Assembly (NCBI GenBank): GCA_036380435.1
Contig: DASVES010000153.1
Coordinates: 1 to 43,053, forward strand
Direction of reading: 5' to 3'
Source: DASQDT01 sp036380435
GTDB lineage: Bacteria > Acidobacteriota > Blastocatellia > Pyrinomonadales > Pyrinomonadaceae
Length of the DNA stretch: 43,053 nucleotides
This document shows, in pieces, positions 27,804-35,464 of this stretch. Made by a program: the position numbers and the translations under genes. A model generated the notes under the pieces. That model was not told where the DNA came from. It saw only the letters and a list, made by a program, of their open reading frames with translations, and did no database searches. The stretch's first letter is position 1; the number at the start of each line of letters is the position of its first letter.

Positions 27804-27942
27804 GTCAGAGGTCAGAGGTTAGAGGTTAGAGGTCAGAGGTCAGCAGCGCTCCGCGTCGATGATATTGACGCCGACACACGGACGATCAAATTAAGAGACG
27901 GTCCTTCTTCTGACCTCTGACCTCTGACCTCTGACCTCTAGT
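27804..27942. repeat. Inverted heptamer array B (unit GTCAGAG)
   Basis: Left arm 27804-27844: six tandem units GTCAGAG or GTTAGAG. Right arm 27908-27942: about five units CTCTGAC, the reverse complement. They enclose 63 bp. The array fills the space between the two ATP-grasp genes: one arm abuts the start codon of the downstream gene, and the other lies inside the 3' end of the upstream gene, where three heptamers (21 nt) read as a 7-residue repeat EVRGQRS. Confidence 0.85.
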
Positions 27943-28916
27943 AGTGATTCGGCGATGGCCTCCGAGATGGGAAGGCCGAGGTCGCGTTCGAGCATGCCCC
28001 ATTCGCCGGAGGGATTGACTTCGAGGAAGACGTGTCCGCCCGAAGGGGTGTGGATTAAATCGACGGCGCCGAAGACGAGGCCGAGTTCAGACATCAATGC
28101 CCGCAGGCCGCTTGAGACTTCGGCGGGGAGTTGTGCCTTCTGCCAGCGACATTCGCCGGGTGCGGCGCGCCGCCAGTCTGTCTGAGCGCGCGACGTGCCG
28201 CTCGCGTCAAGCGCGCCCGCCAGGCTACGGCCCGCCACACAGACGACGCGCAACTCGCGCGCTTTCGGAATCAACTCTTGAAAGACCATCGGGCTATGGC
28301 GAAGTGTCTCGGCGCAGGCCAGGTCTTCTTCGCTGACGCGGCTCGTGTAGACGAAGGGCTGCGCAGCGTCCATGCCGACGGTGAGCGGGCGGAGGAGTTT
28401 CGCCACCGTCCGGCCTTCGGTCTCGGCGAAGAACTGTCGGGCCGCGGCCGCGTCGTTGGTGACGAGGGTGCGCGGGACGCGCAGGCCGGCGCGCGCGGCC
28501 AGTCGGAGTTGGCGCTGCTTGTTCTCGGCGTCGCGCTCGCGCTGAAGGTCGTTGACCCAGCGTGCGTCGTGGAGCGCGTCGAGAAAGCCTTCGAGCGCGG
28601 CGACCGACTCCCTGACGCACATTAAGCGATAACGCTCGTCGAGGTCGTCGGCCATGCGCGGCGACCAGAGCTTGCGCGCCCAGACGGCGCGCACCTCCGC
28701 GGCGGACACCTGCTCGCCCGCGTCCGTGTAGAGATGTGCGGCGCGTGCGTCGCCCGCGCGGGCCGAGAGCTTGACGGATGACGGGAAGAGGTCTGTGTTG
28801 AAGCGAACGGGGCGGGCGCCCCTGCGCGCGAGAGCCTGCGCGACGAGATCGACGGTGTAGAAATCGCCGCTGTGCGTCAGCAGCAGGACGGCGTCGCGCG
28901 GTGTTGTCGGAATCAT
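27891..28916 (-). CDS. ATP-grasp graspetide synthetase, MvdC/MvdD (MdnB/MdnC) family, second paralogue
   Basis: Ligase of 341 residues paralogous to the gene at 26807-27799: VLLLTHSGDFYTVDLVAQAL, FNTDLFPS, VWARKLWSP, RDAENKQRQLRLAARAGLRV, VAKLLRPL (ATP lysine), FQELIPKARELRVVCVAGR, VFGAVDLIHTP and VFLEVNPSGEWGMLE. In microviridin systems one paralogue forms the two omega-esters and the other the omega-amide; I cannot assign which is which here. The family-like sequence ends at about SEAIAESLL; the remaining residues (EVRGQRSEVRRRTVS) are read from the heptamer repeat array. It lies 190 bp after the precursor gene, same strand, across a spacer with hairpins. No clear Shine-Dalgarno site. Confidence 0.93.
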   Translation of the reverse strand: MIPTTPRDAVLLLTHSGDFYTVDLVAQALARRGARPVRFNTDLFPSSVKLSARAGDARAAHLYTDAGEQVSAAEVRAVWARKLWSPRMADDLDERYRLMCVRESVAALEGFLDALHDARWVNDLQRERDAENKQRQLRLAARAGLRVPRTLVTNDAAAARQFFAETEGRTVAKLLRPLTVGMDAAQPFVYTSRVSEEDLACAETLRHSPMVFQELIPKARELRVVCVAGRSLAGALDASGTSRAQTDWRRAAPGECRWQKAQLPAEVSSGLRALMSELGLVFGAVDLIHTPSGGHVFLEVNPSGEWGMLERDLGLPISEAIAESLLEVRGQRSEVRRRTVS

Positions 28917-29005
28917 GCGTCGAAGGCGAGTAGTTCAAGGGTGCGGCCCGCGTCCGGCGAGCACCGCGCGGCGGCAGGATAGCTCTCGCCGCGAAGGCTT
29001 CGGAC

Positions 29006-29103
29006 GAGGGCCGGCGCCCTCTTGCGTTTGGAGGGCCGGGCGGACGAGGAGACGAAAGGCGCTCGACGCCCGACCGGCTTTTCAGCGACCGACTGAAACG
29101 GTC
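29006..29103 (-). promoter_or_regulatory. Hairpins between the graspetide precursor and its synthetases
   Basis: Directly after the precursor stop, GACCG (29087-29091) pairs with CGGTC (29099-29103); the overlapping TTTCAG (29080-29085) and CTGAAA (29093-29098) form an alternative, mutually exclusive stem. Farther along, GAGGGC (29006-29011) pairs with GCCCTC (29016-29021) around a 4-nt loop. Such structures could lower read-through or stabilise the precursor message, as is common when one peptide gene precedes its enzymes. This role is inferred. Confidence 0.4.
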
Positions 29104-29106
29104 TTC

Positions 29107-29301
29107 TTATTTATGCGGCGCTACGGTCTCGTTGTTGCCAGACGCGTACTCAAGTCGTTGGTCGATCTCGTCCCTGTCGGACGGGTACTTGAGCGTCATG
29201 GCGCAAACCTCCGGGGTGTCCTGGCTTTCGAGGAAACGCGCGAAGAATGGCAGGCTCCGCTCGGAGCCTTCGGGGGCGCGTGCTTCTGACTGGTCTCGCA
29301 T
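29107..29301 (-). CDS. Microviridin-type graspetide precursor peptide
   Basis: Peptide of 64 residues. The leader (about 1-34) carries PFFARFLE at 18-25, the alpha-helical motif that ATP-grasp graspetide synthetases bind. The core TLKYPSDRDE at 36-45 matches the microviridin pattern TxKYPSDx[DE][DE]. By analogy the ester bonds would be Thr36-Asp42 and Ser41-Asp44, and the amide Lys38-Glu45. Odd points: Arg43 stands where Trp is usual, and a 19-residue tail (46-64, IDQRLEYASGNNETVAPHK) follows the core, which normally ends the peptide. ATG at 29301 has AAGGAG 8 nt upstream, the best ribosome site of the cluster. The two ATP-grasp genes follow. No dedicated protease, acetyltransferase or ABC exporter is nearby. 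Confidence 0.93.
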   Translation of the reverse strand: MRDQSEARAPEGSERSLPFFARFLESQDTPEVCAMTLKYPSDRDEIDQRLEYASGNNETVAPHK

Positions 29302-29666
29302 TGAGTGATCTCCTTCAGGGGTTAAAGTGAGCTGCTGGCGAGGTACGAAAAATCTGACGACGGCAGCTATGATGGGTTGCCAGCGCTTTGGCGTTTACTC
29401 GGGGTTCGATTAATTCTCGAAGACCGGAGCGGCGCTTGTATATAATTCGGTAATTATCCCGATGATTGTGTTGCGAAAATTGGTTTGAAGAAAAGAACAC
29501 CGCGAGAACTTTTTTTTTACAATTCCGCTGTTGACCCGCCGTCCGACTCTTCGGAAGATATAGACACTCATGATTTGAGAAGGCGATAGCAATTATCAAT
29601 TGAGTGTATGGCAAGCATAACTCACCGCCGAGAGTGAAATTAGATTCGACCAATGAGCCGTTTCGC
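29302..29666. other. Divergent intergenic region, graspetide operon / PIG-L gene
   Basis: A 365-bp AT-rich stretch (especially 29400-29610, with a run of nine T at 29510-29518) between the divergent precursor and PIG-L genes; it should hold both promoters. TATAAT occurs at 29441-29446 and TTGACC at 29531-29536, but neither has a well-placed partner, so I do not call a promoter. No gene is visible in it. Confidence 0.45.
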
Positions 29667-32186
29667 ATGAAGAATCTTTCGCGCCGCCTTTCGCCACTCG
29701 CCGCCTTCGTGTTCCTGCTGTCGGCCGTCGCGTCGGCGCGCGCGCAGTCACCCGAGCTGATGGACGCGGCCGAGACGCAGCTCGCGCTGCGGAGGCTGGG
29801 CGTCGTGGGGAGTGCGCTCTACGTCGGCGCGCACCCGGACGACGAGAACACGGCGCTCTTGGCCTACCTGGCGAACGAGCGCGGCGTGCGCGCGGCCTAC
29901 CTGTCGGTGACGCGCGGCGACGGCGGGCAGAACCTCATCGGGACGGAGCAGGGGGCGGCGCTCGGCCTCGTCCGCACGCAGGAGCTTCTGGCGGCGCGGC
30001 GCATCGACGGCGCGGAGCAGTTCTTCACGCGCGCCATCGACTTCGGCTTCTCGAAGTCGCCCGAGGAGACGCTCCGAGTGTGGGGCCGCGAGGCGGCGCT
30101 TGCGGACGTGGTCTGGGTCATCCGGCGTTTCCGCCCCGACGTGGTCATCACGCGCTTCCCCACGACGGGCGAGGGCGGGCACGGCCATCACACCGCCTCG
30201 GCCATCCTCGCGCGCGAGGCGTTCGACGCCGCGGGCGACCCCGCGCGTTTCCCCGAACAACTCGACTTCGTCAAGCCCTGGAAGCCGAAGCGCCTGCTCT
30301 GGAACGCCTTCGTGCGGCAGGGCGAGCGGCCCGCTAACGCCGACAAACTTTTGAGCGTGGACGTTGGGAAGTACAATCCGTTGCTCGGCAAGTCCTACAC
30401 CGAGATCGCCGCCCGTAGCCGCTCCATGCACAAGAGTCAGGGCATGGGCGCGGCCGAACGGCGCGGCACGGCCCTCAACTACTTCGCGCACGTCGCGGGC
30501 GAGCCGGCGTCGAAAGACATCTTCGACGGCGTCGATTTAACCTGGCGGCGCGTCGCGGGCGGCGAGGCCGTGGGACAGTTGCTCGAACAGGCGGAGCGCG
30601 AGTTTCAAGCGTCGAACCCGCAGGGCTTACTGCCCCACCTCTTCCGCGCGCGCGCCGAGATGCGAAAGCTGCCGACGGGCGATGCGCTCGTCAATGCGAA
30701 GAGCAATCAACTCTTCAAAGTAATTCTCAACAGTCTGGGACTGTGGGCCGAGGCCGTCGCCGCCGAGCCTTACGCGACTCCGGGCGCTGACGTGCGCGTC
30801 GCCGTCACGCTCGTCAATCGTTCTGACGTGCCCGCCCGTTTCGAGAGCCTCGCGCTCTTCAGCGGCCAGACGCATGCGGTGAACAAAGAGTTGAAGAACA
30901 ACCAGCCGGTGACGACGGAAGTGCTCGTGCCGGCGCCCGCCGAATACAGCCAGCCCTACTGGCTTCGGAAAGAGCCGGGCAAGGGGCTGTTCACGGTTGC
31001 CGAGCAGGAGAGCATCGGCGGCGCCGAGCCGACGCCGCACATCCCGCTGGTGGTGAGGACCACGACCGGCGATGGCGAGAAGATCAACTTCGCGCTGCCC
31101 GTCCTCTTTCGCTGGACTGACCGCGTGCAGGGGGAGATGTACCGGCCCGTAGTCGTCGTCCCGGAGGTGGCCGTGCGTGTGGAGGAGAAGGTGCTCGTCT
31201 TCCCCGACCGAAGGCCGAAGCAGGTGCGCGTGCGTCTGAAGAGCAACACGGCGGCGGCCGTCTCCGGCACGTTGCGTCTGCGTCTGCCGGCCGGGTGGAC
31301 GGCCGCGCCGGCCGAGGTTACAGTCGCGCTCAAGTCGAAGGGCGAGGAGTTCGCGGCCGAGTTCGCCGTGACGCCGCCCGCCGCCGCCGCGACGGCCACG
31401 CTCGCGGCCGAGTTCGAGACGAATGGTAAGAAGTTCACGCGCGCTCTGGTCGAGATCGACTACCCGCACATCCCACGGCAGACGCTTTTGCCCGCGGCCG
31501 AGACGCGCCTCGTGCGCGTTGACCTCGCGCGGCGTGGCGCGCGCGTCGGCTACGTGATGGGGGCGGGCGACGAGGTGCCGGAGGCGTTGCGGCAGGTGGG
31601 CTACGATGTCGTGCTCCTCTCGGACGAAGACCTCGAAGGCGCAGACCTCTCGAAGTTCGACGCGGTCGTCACGGGCGTGCGCGCCTACAACACGCGCGCG
31701 GCGCTGCGCCGGCAGCAGCGCCGCCTGCTCGAATACGTCGAGCGCGGCGGCACGCTCGTCGTGCAGTACAACACGGCGGAGCGCGCGCTCGAAGGCTTCG
31801 CGCTCGGCCCCTACCCCGTGAAGCTTTCGCAGGAGCGCGTCGCGGTCGAGGACGCGCCGGTCACGCTCGTCGCGCCGCGCGACGAGATGCTCGACGCCCC
31901 GAACAAAATCACTGCGGCCGATTTCGACGGCTGGGTGCAGGAGCGCGGCCTCAACTTCCCCTCGGAGTGGGACGCGCGTTACCGCACGCCCTTCGAGACG
32001 CACGACCCCGGCGAAACAGTGAAGCCCGGCGGCACGCTCATCGCGCGTCACGGCCGAGGCGTCTACGTCTACACTTCTTACTCGTGGTTCCGACAACTGC
32101 CCGCCGGGGTGCCGGGCGCGTACCGCGTGTTCGTCAATTTAATCTCGGCGGGCAAACAACACAGTAAGGCGGAAGCCCAACCGTGA
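29667..32186 (+). CDS. Secreted PIG-L (LmbE-like) family deacetylase with large C-terminal region
   Basis: Protein of 840 residues. ATG at 29667 begins a signal peptide (LSRRLSPLAAFVFLLSAVASARAQ). The N-terminal 300 residues are a PIG-L/LmbE zinc N-deacetylase: AHPDDE at 55-60, and the second metal motif in GGHGHHTAS at about 171-179. The rest (about 540 residues) is beta-rich and ends in a glutamine-amidotransferase-like fold (VLLSDEDLEGADLSKFDAVVTGVRAYNTR, then YVERGGTLVVQYNT), a layout known in acidobacterial and bacteroidete PIG-L proteins. Likely substrate: an N-acetylated sugar or conjugate in the periplasm. The final residues (AEAQP) and stop codon lie inside the 26-bp inverted repeat 32171-32259. 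Confidence 0.9.
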   Translation: MKNLSRRLSPLAAFVFLLSAVASARAQSPELMDAAETQLALRRLGVVGSALYVGAHPDDENTALLAYLANERGVRAAYLSVTRGDGGQNLIGTEQGAALGLVRTQELLAARRIDGAEQFFTRAIDFGFSKSPEETLRVWGREAALADVVWVIRRFRPDVVITRFPTTGEGGHGHHTASAILAREAFDAAGDPARFPEQLDFVKPWKPKRLLWNAFVRQGERPANADKLLSVDVGKYNPLLGKSYTEIAARSRSMHKSQGMGAAERRGTALNYFAHVAGEPASKDIFDGVDLTWRRVAGGEAVGQLLEQAEREFQASNPQGLLPHLFRARAEMRKLPTGDALVNAKSNQLFKVILNSLGLWAEAVAAEPYATPGADVRVAVTLVNRSDVPARFESLALFSGQTHAVNKELKNNQPVTTEVLVPAPAEYSQPYWLRKEPGKGLFTVAEQESIGGAEPTPHIPLVVRTTTGDGEKINFALPVLFRWTDRVQGEMYRPVVVVPEVAVRVEEKVLVFPDRRPKQVRVRLKSNTAAAVSGTLRLRLPAGWTAAPAEVTVALKSKGEEFAAEFAVTPPAAAATATLAAEFETNGKKFTRALVEIDYPHIPRQTLLPAAETRLVRVDLARRGARVGYVMGAGDEVPEALRQVGYDVVLLSDEDLEGADLSKFDAVVTGVRAYNTRAALRRQQRRLLEYVERGGTLVVQYNTAERALEGFALGPYPVKLSQERVAVEDAPVTLVAPRDEMLDAPNKITAADFDGWVQERGLNFPSEWDARYRTPFETHDPGETVKPGGTLIARHGRGVYVYTSYSWFRQLPAGVPGAYRVFVNLISAGKQHSKAEAQP

Positions 32187-32259
32187 GGGAGGGCGTTTCT
32201 AAGGTGGGCGGTGCTGACGCTGACGTAACTGGCACGCCCTCTCTCACGGTCGGGCTTCC
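32171..32259. repeat. 26-bp REP-like inverted repeat
   Basis: Arms 32171-32196 and 32234-32259 are complementary at 24 of 26 positions (GGAAGCCC...AGGGCGT), with a 37-nt loop. The left arm contains the stop codon of the PIG-L gene. It could terminate or stabilise the upstream message. The GAGGGCGT/ACGCCCTC core also occurs in the hairpin at 5094-5138. Confidence 0.75.
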
Positions 32260-32280
32260 CCCTCGAATGTCCTGCTGAAA

Positions 32281-32427
32281 ATGCCTGACACAACGAACCA
32301 ACACAGAGACTCCGGCGACGAGCGGCCCCCGTTCGGCGGGAGTTGGGCCGTGCTCTATGCGGCCGTGCTGCTGAACCTCGCCCTGCTCGTCGTGCTCTTT
32401 TATCTCTTCACGCGGGCCTTCCGATGA
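32281..32427 (+). CDS. Single-span 48-residue peptide, probable symporter accessory subunit
   Basis: Short gene: about 20 hydrophilic residues (MPDTTNQHRDSGDERPPFGG), then one transmembrane helix (WAVLYAAVLLNLALLVVLFY) and the short basic tail LFTRAFR. Its TGA stop overlaps the ATG of the sodium:solute symporter gene (ATGA, 32424-32427), the strongest evidence that it is translated. Small one- or two-helix subunits encoded directly before SSS-family transporters are known (for example DUF4212 before acetate/lactate-type symporters); this one is shorter than DUF4212 and is assigned by position. Shine-Dalgarno signal is weak (CTGAAA). Confidence 0.7.
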   Translation: MPDTTNQHRDSGDERPPFGGSWAVLYAAVLLNLALLVVLFYLFTRAFR

Positions 32428-34106
32428 GACCACTCGACTGGCTGGTGCTCGCCGCGGCGCTCGTCGGCATCGTCCTCTACGGGCTGTGGAAGGGACGCCG
32501 GACGCGCGACCTCGACGACTTCCTCGTCGCCGACCGGCGCATGCGCTGGCACCACGTCGCCCTCTCCATCATGGCCACGCAGGCGTCGGCCATCACCTTC
32601 CTCTCCACGCCGGGTCAGGCTTACACGGACGGCATGCGCTTCGTGCAGTTCTATCTGGGGCTGCCCGTGGCGATGGTCATCCTCTCCGTCACGGCCGTCC
32701 CCATCTATCACCGGCTGAAGGTCTACACGGCTTACGAATACCTCGAAGGCCGCTTCGACCTGAAGACGCGCACGCTCGCCGCCCTCCTGTTCCTCGCCCT
32801 GCGCGGCCTCTCGACGGGCGTCTCCGTCTACGCGCCCTCGCTGATCCTCTCCGTCATCATGGGCTGGGACATCCGTCTGGTGATCTTTCTCATCGGCGGG
32901 ATGGTCTTGCTCTACGCGGCGCGGGGCGGGGCGCGCGCCGTGGACAACACGAACTTTCAGCAGTTCCTCATCATCATGGGCGGGATGATCGTCGCCTTCT
33001 TCACGCTCGTCTCGCTGCTCCCCGCGGACGTTTCTTTCGTCGAGGCCGTACACGTCGCCGGCCGATTGGGACGCCTCAACGCGATTGACTTCTCGTTCGA
33101 CCCGTCGAACCAGTACAACTTCTGGTCGGGACTCCTCGGCGGGATGTTCGTCGCGCTCGCCTACTTCGGCACCGACCAATCGCAGGTGCAGAGATACCTC
33201 ACAGGCGAGTCCGTCACGCAGAGCCGTCTGGGCCTGCTCTTCAACGGGCTGGTCAAGGTGCCGATGCAGTTCTTCATCCTTTTCCTCGGCGCGATGGTCT
33301 TCGCCTTCTATCAGTTCACCGAGCCGCCGATTTTCTTCAACCCGGTCGAGGTGGAGCGGGCGCGCGCGAGTGTGCGCGGAGCGCAGTTCAGCGCGCTCGA
33401 AGCGGAGTACTCGGCGGCCTTCGCGGCGAAGGAGACGGAGGCGCGCGGCCTCATCGGGGCGATGCGGGTGGGCGACGAGGCAGCGGAAGCCGCGGCGGCC
33501 GAGCGTCTGCGCGCGGCGCAGGGACGCGCGGGCGAGGTGCGCGCCGCGGCCGTCGAGATATTGAAGGAACAGAACCCGAAGCCGAACGATACGAACTATG
33601 TCTTTCTGAGTTTCGTCATCCACTACATGCCGGCCGGGGTCGTCGGTCTCGTCTTCGCCGTGGTCTTCTTCGCCTCGATGACTTCGACCGCCTCCGAATG
33701 GAGCGCGCTCGCCTCGACGACGGTCGTGGACATCCAGCGGCGACTCGTCAGGCGCGGCGCGAGCGACCGCTATTATCTCCTGTCGTCAAGGCTGGCGACC
33801 CTCTTCTGGGGACTCTTCGCCGTGGCCTTCGCGCAGTACGCCGGACACCTCGGCTCGCTCATCGAGGCCGTCAACCGCCTCGGCTCGCTCTTCTACGGCA
33901 CGCTGCTCGGCATCTTCCTGCTCGCCTTCTACTTCAAACGCACGAATGGCACGGCGGCCTTCACCGGCGCACTCGTCGGCGAGGGCGTCGTGCTCTATTG
34001 CTTCTTCTTCACGAAGATCGCCTTCCTCTGGTACAACGTCATCGGCGCCTTCACCGTCATCGCCACGGCGCTCGTCGTCAACAGAGCAGTAGGCAGTAAG
34101 CAGTAG
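32424..34106 (+). CDS. Sodium:solute symporter (SSS/SSF family)
   Basis: Transporter of 560 residues starting at ATG 32424, overlapping the preceding small gene by 4 bp. About 13 hydrophobic spans; family motifs include DDFLVADRRMRWHHVALSIMATQASAITFLSTPGQAYT near the N-terminus, AYEYLEGRF, and GGARAVDNTNFQQFLIIMGG. Residues of about 310-385 form a soluble Ala/Glu/Arg-rich insertion (VEVERARASVRGAQ to EILKEQNPKP), likely a coiled-coil hairpin between membrane spans. Na+-coupled uptake of a sugar, amino acid or organic acid is expected; the substrate is not determinable. The last codons (AVGSKQ and stop) are read from a heptamer repeat array. Confidence 0.92.
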   Translation: MRPLDWLVLAAALVGIVLYGLWKGRRTRDLDDFLVADRRMRWHHVALSIMATQASAITFLSTPGQAYTDGMRFVQFYLGLPVAMVILSVTAVPIYHRLKVYTAYEYLEGRFDLKTRTLAALLFLALRGLSTGVSVYAPSLILSVIMGWDIRLVIFLIGGMVLLYAARGGARAVDNTNFQQFLIIMGGMIVAFFTLVSLLPADVSFVEAVHVAGRLGRLNAIDFSFDPSNQYNFWSGLLGGMFVALAYFGTDQSQVQRYLTGESVTQSRLGLLFNGLVKVPMQFFILFLGAMVFAFYQFTEPPIFFNPVEVERARASVRGAQFSALEAEYSAAFAAKETEARGLIGAMRVGDEAAEAAAAERLRAAQGRAGEVRAAAVEILKEQNPKPNDTNYVFLSFVIHYMPAGVVGLVFAVVFFASMTSTASEWSALASTTVVDIQRRLVRRGASDRYYLLSSRLATLFWGLFAVAFAQYAGHLGSLIEAVNRLGSLFYGTLLGIFLLAFYFKRTNGTAAFTGALVGEGVVLYCFFFTKIAFLWYNVIGAFTVIATALVVNRAVGSKQ

Positions 34107-34376
34107 GTTGTCGGCGGCCGACGAGCCGCGGAGCGGCGGAAGATTGTAGCCACGGGCGCAAGCCCGTGGAACAGTCGCCAGAAGAATTTGAAAAGCCCCG
34201 TAGGGGCGAAAGAACATCAACGTGCATCACGCTCAACGTCGATGTTCTTTCGCCCCTACGGGGCTTTTGTTTCTTTACCTGCGCTGACCCCACGGCTTAC
34301 GCCGTGGGCTACAATCTGCCGCCGCCTCCGGCGGCTGGTTGTCGTCTTACAGCTTACTGCTCACTGCCTACTTCCT
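34086..34376. repeat. Nested palindrome with heptamer array C as its outer arms
   Basis: Outer arms: heptamers CAGTRRG (34086-34108) and their complements (34346-34376). Inside these, a GC-rich block ending GATTGTAGCC (34142-34151) is mirrored by GGGCTACAATC (34307-34317). Two small hairpins, CCACGGGC/GCCCGTGG (34151-34170) and CCCACGGC/GCCGTGGG (34289-34308), lie within. The core is the near-perfect stem listed separately. The structure fills the gap between the convergent symporter and DUF2911 genes. Confidence 0.85.
34191..34268. terminator. Bidirectional terminator-like 32-bp stem
   Basis: Bases 34191-34222 and 34237-34268 are complementary at 31 of 32 positions around a 14-nt loop. Each arm begins or ends with A4/T4 next to GCCCCGTAGGGGC, itself a short palindrome. 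With T-rich flanks on both strands it could stop transcription from both convergent genes. Confidence 0.7.
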
Positions 34377-34377
34377 A

Positions 34378-35331
34378 TTACTTCTTCGTCTTCCACTCGG
34401 CGACGACCTTCTCGAAATTAGCCATCGCCTGCGCGTTGGCGTTGGCGGCCTTGCCGACGGCGAGCGCCTTCTCGCCGGCGGCGATGGCGTCGGCGGTCTT
34501 GCCCTGCGCGGCGAGGATGCGCGCCCGGAGATTCAGGTTGTTGAAGTTCTCTTTGGTCTTGACGGACTGCTCGGCCCAGCGCATCGCCTCGTCGAGGTCG
34601 AGCTTGTTCTGGAGGGCGTAGTTCGCGGCCTGAAGGGGCGTCTGCCAGTCGTCGGGCTTGGCCGCGGCAATCGCGGCCCGCGCTTTCACCAGAGTGAGCG
34701 CCTTTACGTCCTTGACCTCGACCGTGAAGGGCACCGTCAGCTTCTCCCAGCGGATGTTCACACGCGCGGAGGTCTCCCCCTCGGGTTCGATGCTGTAGGC
34801 GAGCCACTCCTGATTTACGGCCGCCGTCTCCGGCTTCGTCTTGACGCGGAGCGCGTCCTTCGCCGCGTCGTAGGTGAAGCTCCCCCACTGGCCGTCGTCC
34901 TTGTTGAAGATGATGGTCCACTCAGCGGGGCCGGGGATGGTGTGCAGACTGTAGCTGCCGGCGGCGAGCGGCTGCCCGTTAATCAGCACGTCGTCGGTGA
35001 CTTTGAAGAGCGTGGCCTCGTTGGCGCCCGCGCGCCAGACGTGGCCGTAGGGGACGATGACGGCGTCCTTCGGGCGCGTCTGCTGGTTGTCGAGCGTCGC
35101 CTCGCCGGCGGCGCTCCCGGCCGGCGCGTCGCCCCAGATTTTGCGGCTCTTCACGCCGGGCCGGCTGTAGGTGATGCTCACGTCGGTGACGCCGACCGTC
35201 TGCATCACGCTCGCCTTCGGGCTGGGGCGCGGCAGGCGCAGGGGCGACTGCGCGGAGACGAGCGGAGCGGCGGTCAAAAGCAAAAGCGACAGGGCGGCGG
35301 CGCGGCGGAAAAACTTCTGAGCGGGTTTCAT
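34378..35331 (-). CDS. Secreted DUF2911 domain protein
   Basis: Exported protein of 317 residues; start ATG 35331 has GAGGAG 7 nt upstream and a signal peptide (AAALSLLLLTAAPLVSAQ). The DUF2911 core is clear: SPKASVMQTVGVTDVSITYS, RPGVKSRKIWG, VPYGHVWRAGANEATLF, INGQPLAAGSYSLHTIPG and WTIIFNKD. Function of the domain is unknown. The C-terminal 100 residues are helical, with a TPR-like pattern (LDEAMRWAEQSVKTKENFNNLNLRARILAAQGKTADA shortened here to its TPR logic of paired helices). Its stop is next to the outer arm of the nested palindrome. Confidence 0.9.
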   Translation of the reverse strand: MKPAQKFFRRAAALSLLLLTAAPLVSAQSPLRLPRPSPKASVMQTVGVTDVSITYSRPGVKSRKIWGDAPAGSAAGEATLDNQQTRPKDAVIVPYGHVWRAGANEATLFKVTDDVLINGQPLAAGSYSLHTIPGPAEWTIIFNKDDGQWGSFTYDAAKDALRVKTKPETAAVNQEWLAYSIEPEGETSARVNIRWEKLTVPFTVEVKDVKALTLVKARAAIAAAKPDDWQTPLQAANYALQNKLDLDEAMRWAEQSVKTKENFNNLNLRARILAAQGKTADAIAAGEKALAVGKAANANAQAMANFEKVVAEWKTKK

Positions 35332-35464
35332 CTTAATTCTCCTCGTGCGTCAAGGGGTGAGTCGTGCTGTTCGGAAATGTCACGGCTTGCGGCGGATGGT
35401 AACAAAAAACCGCGCGTGAAATACTCACACAGTTGTAAAAAGTGGCGGCTTTGTCCGCTCGGCA

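Noticed and set aside
27804..27942. CRISPR array
   Set aside because: The 7-bp units are directly adjacent without spacers and the second half is inverted. No cas genes are near.
28915..29289. Second precursor peptide on the plus strand of the graspetide locus
   Set aside because: The product is Arg-rich, antisense to the real precursor, and has neither PFFARFLE nor a KYPSD core.
30627..32096. 489-codon minus-strand open frame
   Set aside because: Antisense to the PIG-L gene, rich in Arg, His and Glu with no domain. The sense gene has clear motifs.
32400..33623. 407-codon minus-strand open frame
   Set aside because: Antisense to the symporter; composition is typical of a complement frame in GC-rich DNA.
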